A stretch of 64,000 bases of DNA, from NCBI RefSeq assembly GCF_024700075.1, contig NZ_JAJONE010000001.1, positions 2,508,001 through 2,572,000 on the forward strand, in the 5' to 3' direction. Positions 17,697-24,584 of the stretch are shown here, piece after piece. The stretch comes from Hymenobacter sp. J193. GTDB lineage: Bacteria > Bacteroidota > Bacteroidia > Cytophagales > Hymenobacteraceae. The position numbers were made by a program, and so were the translations under genes. Below the pieces are notes generated by a model. It saw only the letters and a list, made by a program, of their open reading frames with translations. It made no database searches and was not told the origin of the DNA. The first letter of the stretch is position 1; each line of letters opens with the position of its first letter.

Positions 17697-18239
17697 ATGG
17701 AGTTTCGGTATTTTGATATTCCCGGCGTGGTCGAAGTGCTGCCGCGCGTGTTCGGCGACGCCCGCGGGGCCTTCTTCGAGTCGTTCAGTGAGCAGCGCAT
17801 GCGCGAGGCCGGCATTGTGGGCGAGTGGGTGCAGGACAACCAGTCGCGCTCCGACCGGGGTGTGGTGCGGGGCCTGCACTTTCAGGAGCCGCCCCACGCT
17901 CAGGCCAAGCTGGTGCGCGTAGCCGCTGGCCGCGCCCTCGACGTTATTGTGGACATTCGCCGCGACTCGCCCACCTACGGGCAGCACGTGGCCGTGGAGC
18001 TGGATGCCACCCGCTACAATATGCTGTATGTGCCCGTCGGCTTCGCCCACGGCTTCACGGCCCTGGAAGACAACACGCTCTTCCTCTACAAGTGCACCAA
18101 CTACTACGCCCCCCAGGCCGAAGGCGGCCTGCTTTGGAACGACCCAGCGCTGGGCATCCAATGGGGCGTAGAAAGCCCTACTGTCTCCGCCAAAGACCAG
18201 GTGCTTCCCCTGCTGGCAGATCTGGATAGCCCATTTTAA
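17697..18239 (+). CDS. rfbC: dTDP-4-dehydrorhamnose 3,5-epimerase
   Basis: A 180-residue cupin-fold enzyme at family length. It converts dTDP-4-keto-6-deoxyglucose to the L-lyxo isomer in dTDP-L-rhamnose synthesis. Diagnostic motifs are DARGAFFESF, QDNQSRSDRGVVRGLHFQ (the catalytic-His region), GFAHGF and YKCTNYY. It sits 42 bp after the GT4 gene on the same strand, likely in one transcript. The other rhamnose genes (rfbA, rfbB, rfbD) are not in this window. Confidence 0.95.
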   Translation: MEFRYFDIPGVVEVLPRVFGDARGAFFESFSEQRMREAGIVGEWVQDNQSRSDRGVVRGLHFQEPPHAQAKLVRVAAGRALDVIVDIRRDSPTYGQHVAVELDATRYNMLYVPVGFAHGFTALEDNTLFLYKCTNYYAPQAEGGLLWNDPALGIQWGVESPTVSAKDQVLPLLADLDSPF

Positions 18240-18262
18240 GCTGTCTTTGCAAGACGAAACTG

Positions 18263-18422
18263 TCATTGCGAGGCAGAGCCGAAGCAATCCGTCCTGTACA
18301 AAATCAGACGCGTCCTTCTACCAGAAAGCCCTTACTCGTCGCGTATGAGTAAGGGCTTGTCACGTCTCAGGGCTTGGGGCATTGCGCAGGACGGATTGCT
18401 TCGTCCTGCGTCCTCGCAATGA
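18263..18422. repeat. Interrupted palindromic repeat with inner hairpin
   Basis: The outer arms TCATTGCGAGG (18263-18273) and their complement (18412-18422), plus inner arms GAAGCAATCCGTCCTG (18281-18296) and complement (18387-18402), form a long inverted repeat with an unequal middle. Inside is a 12-bp hairpin (AAGCCCTTACTC at 18326-18337 with 18347-18358) that could be a terminator for rfbC and the converging murF. Confidence 0.75.
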
Positions 18423-18440
18423 CAACTCACTAACTCACCG

Positions 18441-19736
18441 TTACAGCAGCTCCACCAGCGTTTCCAGGCCCATGCCGCGGGAGCCTTTCACCAGGATTTG
18501 CTGACCCTGAGGCGTGTTGTGGGTTAGCCAGGCGGCGGCTTCGGCTTTGGTAGGGAAGTGGTGGAAGCCGGGGCGACGGGCGGCGGCCATTTCGGCGCCA
18601 CACAGCACCACCGAGCCAAACCCGTAGCTGGCCAGCTGCTCACCCAGCGCGTGGTGCTCGGCCGCACTTTCCGGGCCCAGCTCAAACATGTCACCCAGTA
18701 TCACCATTTTGCTGCTGAGAGCGCCGGGGCGGCTGGCAAAGCTGGCCAGGGCCGCCGCCATGCTGCTGGGGTTGGCGTTGTAGGCATCCAGCACCAGCTC
18801 GTTGTGCTCCGTGCGCACCAGCTGGGAGCGGTTGTTGGTGGGGGCGTAGCCGGCCAGCGCGGCGGCAATATCGTCCGCCGATACGCCGAAATGGGCGCCC
18901 ACGGCGGCGACGGCGGCCAGGTTCAGGAAGTTATAGCCCCCGTTTATCTGGGCCTCTACCGGCGTGCCGTCAAACAGGCGCAGCACTACGTGTGGCGCCG
19001 CACTAAGCAGCTCGGCGGGATAGGTGTCGGCCGGTCCGGGGTAGGTAATCTGCTGCGCCACAACCTGGGCGCGCTCCGTCACCTGCGCATCGGCGGTGTT
19101 TACGAAGGCCGTGCCTTCGTGCGCAGCCAAGTAGTGCCACAGCTCGCCTTTGCCCCGCGCCACGCCCTCGGTGCCCCCAAATCCTTCGAGGTGGGCCTTG
19201 CCGATGTTGGTGATGAGGCCGTGCGTAGGCTCGGCAATGCCGCAGAGCAGCTCAATTTCGCCTTGGTGATTGGCTCCCATTTCTACAATGGCCACCTCGT
19301 GCTCCTGGGGCCGGATGCTGAGCAGCGTGAGCGGCACGCCAATGTGGTTGTTGAGGTTGCCGCGCGTGTACTGCACCCGGTAGCGCCGGCTGAGCACGGC
19401 GTGCAGCAACTCCTTGGTAGTAGTTTTACCGTTGGAGCCCGTCACGGCCAGCATGGGGCCGGTAAACTGGCGGCGGTGCTCCCGCGCCAGCTCCTGCAAA
19501 GCCACCAGCGGATCGGGGGCGTAGGTGTAGCGGTCCGGGTCCTGGGCGGCCAGCTCGGCATCGTCTACCACTGCAAACCGCGCCCCCTGGGTTAGAGCCT
19601 GCGGGGCGAAGTCGCGACCCCGGAAGCTGGGGCCGTTCAGGGCCACGAACAGGGTGCCATTCTGGGGTTGGCGCGAATCGGTGCTGACGCCGGAGCAAGC
19701 CAGGAAGCGGGAATAGAGAGCAGAAGGCGCGGCCAT
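18441..19736 (-). CDS. murF: UDP-MurNAc-tripeptide--D-Ala-D-Ala ligase
   Basis: A 431-residue Mur ligase that adds D-Ala-D-Ala to the UDP-MurNAc-tripeptide, the last cytoplasmic step of peptidoglycan precursor synthesis. Visible are the N-terminal substrate domain (STDSRQPQNGTLFVAL), the P-loop GSNGKTTTKELL, the metal-binding VEMGANHQGEIE, the ITNIGKAHLEGFGG motif and the C-terminal LDAYNANPSSMAAAL. The start at 19736 (MAAPSALYSRF) is chosen because the longer frame back to 20048 runs antisense into the divergent T9SS gene. It is not in a dcw cluster here. Confidence 0.95.
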   Translation of the reverse strand: MAAPSALYSRFLACSGVSTDSRQPQNGTLFVALNGPSFRGRDFAPQALTQGARFAVVDDAELAAQDPDRYTYAPDPLVALQELAREHRRQFTGPMLAVTGSNGKTTTKELLHAVLSRRYRVQYTRGNLNNHIGVPLTLLSIRPQEHEVAIVEMGANHQGEIELLCGIAEPTHGLITNIGKAHLEGFGGTEGVARGKGELWHYLAAHEGTAFVNTADAQVTERAQVVAQQITYPGPADTYPAELLSAAPHVVLRLFDGTPVEAQINGGYNFLNLAAVAAVGAHFGVSADDIAAALAGYAPTNNRSQLVRTEHNELVLDAYNANPSSMAAALASFASRPGALSSKMVILGDMFELGPESAAEHHALGEQLASYGFGSVVLCGAEMAAARRPGFHHFPTKAEAAAWLTHNTPQGQQILVKGSRGMGLETLVELL

Positions 19737-19797
19737 AAAAAGCAAGGGTGTAACTTCCGGCGGGGCAGCGGTGTTGGCTGCTAAAACCGCCTTCCGA

Positions 19798-22056
19798 ATG
19801 ATTCGACGCGTAAGACTAGGACTACTTATCGGGCTGCTGGCCGCCGGCCCACTCGGGGCGCAGGCGCAGCAGGCAGTTAGCTGGGGCCTGGAGTACCAGC
19901 CGCTGGCAAAAGTAGCACACGGCTCCGAGACGCTGCCCCTGGCTTGGGCCGGCGGCTTCAACGCCCCACAGTTCTCCTCCATCGACCTCAACCAGGACGG
20001 CTGGAGTGACCTGTTTGCCTTCGACCGCATGAGCAACCGGGCCACCACCTACCTGAACGTAACCGACGCGGCCGGCCAGCATAGCTGGCAGTACGCCCCG
20101 CAGTATGAGGCCCTGTTTCCAACTGAAATGCGCAACTGGGCCCTGTTGCGCGACTACGACTGCGACGGGCGCCCCGACCTGTTTACCCACGCCAATGGGG
20201 GGGATATTCGGGTGTACCGCCAGGACGTGGATGCGCAGGGCCAGCTGAAATTCACCCTGGTCAGCAGCCAGCTGCAGTTCTTCAACTCGGCTACCAACAG
20301 CGGCAACATCTTTGCCGGCGCCTACGACGTACCTTCCATTGATGACGTGGACGGGGACGGCAAGCTCGATTTGCTGCTGATGGACTTCGTGTCGGCCTCC
20401 ACGGTGAGCTGGTACCGCAACGTGAGCCCGGCCTGCGGCGGCCTCAGCTTCCGGCTCGAAACCAACTACTGGGGCCGGTTCAACTCCTGCTTCTCTTCCT
20501 GCACCAGCTTCGTGTTTGATGCCAGCTGCCGCGCCGCCGCGCCCCAGCACACCGGCGGCTTCATGCTGACTTCTTTCGACCTGGACGGGGACGGTGACCG
20601 GGACCTGCTCACGGGCCGCGACCAGTGCCCCGAGTTGGTAAGCCTCCACAACGACGGCACGCCCGCGCAGGCTTTGATGAAAAGCGCCGGCCAGAACGCC
20701 CAGTTCCCGGCGGGCACTACGCCCGTGCTGCTGCCTAACTTTCCCGGTGCCTACTTCGCCGATGTGACCTTCGATGGCCGCCCCGATTTGCTGGTGGCGC
20801 CCACGCTCATCAACAATGCCGACCAAGTGGCCCTGCGCCAGAATACGTGGCTTTATGCCAACACCGGCACGGGTGCGGCGCCCGCTTTCACCTACCGCCA
20901 GCCCGATTTTCTGCAGGGGCAAATGGTGGACGTGAGCGAGGCCGCTACGCCCGCCCTGGCCGATATTGACGGAAACGGACTGCTGGATTTGCTGGTGGCC
21001 AGCGCCGGCGACGTGTCCACCGGCGGCACCTACCGCGCCGCCCTGCACTACTACCGCAACGAAGGCAGCGCGCAGCAACCAGCCTTCAAGCGCGTTTCGG
21101 AAGACTACCTTGGGCTGGCGGCCAAGGGCTTCACCAACCTGAAACCGACTTTTGCCGACCTCAATAAAGACGGCGCCTTGGATTTGGCCTTTGGGGCTTC
21201 GCTGAACGGCGCCTTCCGCCTGTGGTATCTGCTTAACCAGGCCGCGGCCGGCCAGCCCGCCCGTTTCGAGCTCACCCAGCTCAAGGAAGCGGCTGGTCTT
21301 GGTAACCTCATCAGCCTCGCGCCTGCTTTCGCCGACCTCGACGGCGACCAGTACCCCGACCTGGTGGTGGGTACCAACGAAACCAGCGGTGCCGGCGCCT
21401 TGCGCTACTACCGGCAGGTGCCTGGTGCCGAGCTACAGTTCACATTAGTGATGGACGATTTTGGGCAGGTGCGCACCGCCGATGACTATGTGCCCACGAA
21501 CCTGCAGCCGCTGCTGGTCGATCTGGATGGCGACGGTAAGATGGACTTGCTGACTTCCGACAACTCGGGTGCTGTCCGCTTTTTCGCCGATGTGGCCGCC
21601 CAGACCGGCGCCTTCACCGGGCGCACGGATTTGTTTTACCAGCCTCTCACCGGGCAGTATGGCTCGGCCCGCCTGGGTAGCTCCACCAGCCTGCGCCTCG
21701 GCCTGGCCGCCGCCGACCTCACCGGCGACCAGCAGCCGGAGCTGCTGATTGGGCTGGAAGAAGGCGGCCTGCAAAGCTTCCGCCTCCGCCGCGACGTGGA
21801 AACAGCTACGCGACCAGCCAAAACAACCTTCAGCTTTCAGGTGTACCCCGTGCCCGCCACCAATCAGGCCACCGTGGAAACGCCTGTGCCCACCCGCCTG
21901 ACCGTGCTGGACCTGACTGGGCGCGTGGTGCGCACCGTAGCGGATCTGCGGCGCGTGCATCAGCTTCAGCTTCAGGGGCTGGCCCGGGGCGTATACGTGG
22001 TACGCGCCGAAGCTGCCAATGGGCAGCTGGCCACCCGCCGCCTGGTAGTGCGGTGA
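19798..22056 (+). CDS. Secreted FG-GAP/VCBS repeat protein with T9SS sorting domain
   Basis: A 752-residue secreted protein. A signal peptide (MIRRVRLGLLIGLLAAGPLG, ending AQA) is followed by many FG-GAP/VCBS calcium-binding-type repeats: DLNQDGWSDLF, DYDCDGRPDLF, DVDGDGKLDLL, DLDGDGDRDLL, DIDGNGLLDLL, DLNKDGALDLAF, DLDGDQYPDLV and DLDGDGKMDLLTS. These build a beta-propeller of the integrin-alpha type. The last 75 residues (from FSFQVYPVPA through VLDLTGRVVR and GVYVVRAE) are a type A T9SS C-terminal sorting domain, so it is exported through the type IX system and attached to or released from the surface. It is divergent from murF. Its ligand is unknown. Confidence 0.9.
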   Translation: MIRRVRLGLLIGLLAAGPLGAQAQQAVSWGLEYQPLAKVAHGSETLPLAWAGGFNAPQFSSIDLNQDGWSDLFAFDRMSNRATTYLNVTDAAGQHSWQYAPQYEALFPTEMRNWALLRDYDCDGRPDLFTHANGGDIRVYRQDVDAQGQLKFTLVSSQLQFFNSATNSGNIFAGAYDVPSIDDVDGDGKLDLLLMDFVSASTVSWYRNVSPACGGLSFRLETNYWGRFNSCFSSCTSFVFDASCRAAAPQHTGGFMLTSFDLDGDGDRDLLTGRDQCPELVSLHNDGTPAQALMKSAGQNAQFPAGTTPVLLPNFPGAYFADVTFDGRPDLLVAPTLINNADQVALRQNTWLYANTGTGAAPAFTYRQPDFLQGQMVDVSEAATPALADIDGNGLLDLLVASAGDVSTGGTYRAALHYYRNEGSAQQPAFKRVSEDYLGLAAKGFTNLKPTFADLNKDGALDLAFGASLNGAFRLWYLLNQAAAGQPARFELTQLKEAAGLGNLISLAPAFADLDGDQYPDLVVGTNETSGAGALRYYRQVPGAELQFTLVMDDFGQVRTADDYVPTNLQPLLVDLDGDGKMDLLTSDNSGAVRFFADVAAQTGAFTGRTDLFYQPLTGQYGSARLGSSTSLRLGLAAADLTGDQQPELLIGLEEGGLQSFRLRRDVETATRPAKTTFSFQVYPVPATNQATVETPVPTRLTVLDLTGRVVRTVADLRRVHQLQLQGLARGVYVVRAEAANGQLATRRLVVR

Positions 22057-22085
22057 GGGCTATGAGGGGGAGAGATTATAAAGGA

Positions 22086-22174
22086 CGTCATGCTGAGCGA
22101 AGCCGAAGCATCTCTACGCCAAAGTCATTGTAAATTAATGCAGTGGAGATGCTTCGGCTTCGCTCAGCATGACG
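22086..22174. repeat. Palindromic repeat, family A copy 1
   Basis: Arms CGTCATGCTGAGCGAAGC... at 22086-22115 and their complement at 22146-22174 match across about 29 bp with a short AT-rich centre. The same core (GTCATGCTGAGC ... GAAGCATCTCTAC) recurs at 44848, 49863 and 50233-50386. It sits between convergent genes. Confidence 0.85.
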
Positions 22175-22211
22175 GTCTATGGAGCTTTGAGGAGTGGTAA
22201 CAAGTCCTCAC

Positions 22212-22991
22212 TCAACGCAGGGTAAAGGGGTCGGCGTCCTGCAGGGCGGGGAAGCGCCGACGGTAGGCGTCCAGCTCGTTGCGGCGCAAAGTGCGCGTGA
22301 TGCTGGTTTCGTGGTTGCCGACTTCCACCAGATACTCACCCTTCATGTCCAGCAGAGCCGAGTCGCCGGCATAGTGCTGGCCGTGGATGTCCATGCCCAC
22401 GCAGTTGACGCCGAGCGTGTACGCCAGGTTTTCTATGGCGCGGGCGCGGAGCAGCGTCATCCAGGCGGTGCGGCGAATGGCCGGCCAGTTGGCCATGTAA
22501 ATCAGCAGGTCATAGGGTTGCTCGGCCGAGTTGCGGCTCCATACCGGGAAGCGCAGATCGTAGCAGATGAGGGGCCGGATGCGCCAGCCACGCCACTCCT
22601 CCAGCAGTAGGGTGGTGCCGGGCGTGTAGGTGTCCTGCTCCCGGGCGAAAGTAAACAGGTGATGCTTGTCGTAGTGGCTGTACGTGCCGTCGGGGCGCAC
22701 CCAGAACAGGCGGTTGTAGAAGCGTCCGTCGTCCCGCACCATCAGGCTGCCCGTTACTACCGAGTCATGTCGGGCAGCTACCTCCCGCAACCAGGCCAGG
22801 CTGGGGCCTTCCACCGGCTCGGCCAGCGCCTCGGCTTCCATGCTGAAGCCCGTGCTGAACATTTCGGGCAGCACGATAATGTCCGAGGAAAACGACAGCT
22901 GGCTAAGCAGCCGGGTAAGCTCGGTGCGGTTGGCCTCAGGCTGATGCCATTGCAGGGCAGCCTGCACGAAAGAAACGGTTAAATCCGACAC
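22212..22991 (-). CDS. Nitrilase-family amidohydrolase (omega-amidase type)
   Basis: A 259-residue carbon-nitrogen hydrolase with the catalytic triad Glu (VLPEMFSTGF), Lys (YDKHHLF) and Cys (LICYDLRFP). The motifs TFAREQDTYTPG and RAIENLAYTLGVN resemble the YafV/omega-amidase branch, which hydrolyses alpha-ketoglutaramate or alpha-ketosuccinamate. The next minus-strand gene upstream encodes a methionine/glutamine-type aminotransferase, whose by-product alpha-ketoglutaramate is the omega-amidase substrate. This pairing supports the assignment. About 290 bp separate the two genes, so they need not share a transcript. Confidence 0.87.
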   Translation of the reverse strand: MSDLTVSFVQAALQWHQPEANRTELTRLLSQLSFSSDIIVLPEMFSTGFSMEAEALAEPVEGPSLAWLREVAARHDSVVTGSLMVRDDGRFYNRLFWVRPDGTYSHYDKHHLFTFAREQDTYTPGTTLLLEEWRGWRIRPLICYDLRFPVWSRNSAEQPYDLLIYMANWPAIRRTAWMTLLRARAIENLAYTLGVNCVGMDIHGQHYAGDSALLDMKGEYLVEVGNHETSITRTLRRNELDAYRRRFPALQDADPFTLR

Positions 22992-23283
22992 GGTAGGGAG
23001 GTTGAGCAGAGACGAATATGGAGAGGAAACGGGCGGGCAACTTACTGATGACCTGAAAAGCCAGCAGGCAATGCAATAGGAGATAAGTGCGGAATTTTTG
23101 GATTAAGGTACGTGCGATTCAGAAGATAACAAAGCAGTTGCTTGTTGTCAGTTTCCGGTTGACAGTAGCCGACCCAAGCCCCAGCTTCCTCTCCGAAAAG
23201 GAGCCGGGGAGCCGGACGTGGAGCTGTGCAGTGCCCATGAAACTGCTCCAACAACAGGCAACTAACAACCAGCAACAGGCAAA

Positions 23284-24441
23284 TCACAACTGGCTTAGTC
23301 GTTCGGCTGCTGCTTGCAGGGTTTCGTCGCGTTTAGCGAAGCAGAATCGTATCAGGCCGTCGTCGTGCCCATCGTGGTAGAAGGCCGACACCGGCACTAC
23401 CGCCACCCCGGTTTCGGTGGTGAGGCGAGAGGCAAACTCCACGTCGGGCAAGCTCGAAAGCTGCCGGTAGCGGGCCAGCTGAAAGTAGGCGCCGGCCACC
23501 GGCAGCAGCTCGAAGCCCGTATCGGTCAGCAGCCCGGCAAACAGGTCGCGCTTCTGCTGGTAGAAGACGGGCAGCTCCCGGAAGTGGTCGGCGTGGGAAA
23601 GCACATCGGCCAGGGCGTGCTGGGTGGGTGTGTGCACGGCAAATGTGAGAAACTGGTGTACCCGCCGCACCTCGGCCGTGAGGGCAGGCGGGGCCACGCA
23701 GTAGCCCACCTTCCAGCCGGTAGCGTGGTAGGTTTTGCCAAACGACGACAGCACGAAGCTCCGCTCGGCCAGCTGTGGGTGTTGCAGGGCGCTGCGGTGC
23801 GGCTGCCCATCAAATACCATGTGCTCATACACCTCATCCGACAGCACTAGTGTATCCGTGTTTTCGAGCAGGGAAGCCAGCGTGTTCCAGTCCTCGGCCG
23901 TGAGCACCGCCCCGCTGGGGTTGTGCGGGGTGTTGAGCATGATGAGCCGGGTGCGGGGCGTGAGAGCGGCCGCTACCTGGTTCCAGTCGGGCCGGAAATC
24001 GGTGGGGCGCAGGGGCACGTACACGGGCCGCCCGCCCTGCAGCCGGATGGCAGGACCGTACAAATCGTAGGCGGGCTCCAGCACCAGCACTTCGTCGCCC
24101 GGATGCACTACCGCTGCCAGCACCGCGTACAGGGCCTCGGTGGCCCCGCTCGTGATGGTAATTTCGGTGGCTGGGTCGGGGGCGGGCACGCCGTAGAGCA
24201 GGGCCGTTTTATGGCTGATAGCCTCGCGCAGACGGGGTAGGCCGGGCATAGGCGCGTACTGCTGGTGGCCGGGCGTGGTGGCGTGCCGGGCCAGGGCCTC
24301 CAGCAGCTCCTGCGGCGGGTCGTAGTCGGGGAAGCCCTGGGCCAAGTTGATGGCGCCGTGCTCCTGGGCCAGCTGCGACATCACGGAGAAAATGCTGGTG
24401 CCTACGTCGGGCAGCTTGGAGAGAAGGGCAGGGGTGGGCAT
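23284..24441 (-). CDS. Methionine/glutamine aminotransferase (class I, YbdL-like)
   Basis: A 385-residue PLP-dependent fold-type I aminotransferase. It opens with INLAQGFPDYDPPQELL, typical of the methionine aminotransferase (YbdL) and kynurenine aminotransferase group. NTPHNPSGAVL follows, and then the PLP lysine in SSFGKTYHATGWK. The C-terminal RFCFAKRDETL fits substrate carboxylate binding. The likely role is transamination of the methionine-salvage 2-oxo acid with glutamine or other amino donors. It is neighboured by an omega-amidase gene. The start at 24441 (MPTPALLSKL) gives the family's usual length. Confidence 0.9.
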   Translation of the reverse strand: MPTPALLSKLPDVGTSIFSVMSQLAQEHGAINLAQGFPDYDPPQELLEALARHATTPGHQQYAPMPGLPRLREAISHKTALLYGVPAPDPATEITITSGATEALYAVLAAVVHPGDEVLVLEPAYDLYGPAIRLQGGRPVYVPLRPTDFRPDWNQVAAALTPRTRLIMLNTPHNPSGAVLTAEDWNTLASLLENTDTLVLSDEVYEHMVFDGQPHRSALQHPQLAERSFVLSSFGKTYHATGWKVGYCVAPPALTAEVRRVHQFLTFAVHTPTQHALADVLSHADHFRELPVFYQQKRDLFAGLLTDTGFELLPVAGAYFQLARYRQLSSLPDVEFASRLTTETGVAVVPVSAFYHDGHDDGLIRFCFAKRDETLQAAAERLSQL

Positions 24442-24584
24442 GCAGGCTGGAAAGAAGGTCGGATAGAGGGCGTAATCTACGCCGAAGAATTTACCCCGGC
24501 GCGTCCTGAAAACGCCCGCGCTACAAAGTCAAAACCTTGGGCTGGCATAGCCGAAAATGCGGCCAACGCGTTACCTTGCCGGCT

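Noticed and set aside
18326..18358. Attenuator controlling murF
   Set aside because: It lies downstream of the murF stop, so it can only terminate, not control, that gene.
19822..21078. Minus-strand frame of 418 codons
   Set aside because: Antisense to the T9SS FG-GAP protein gene.
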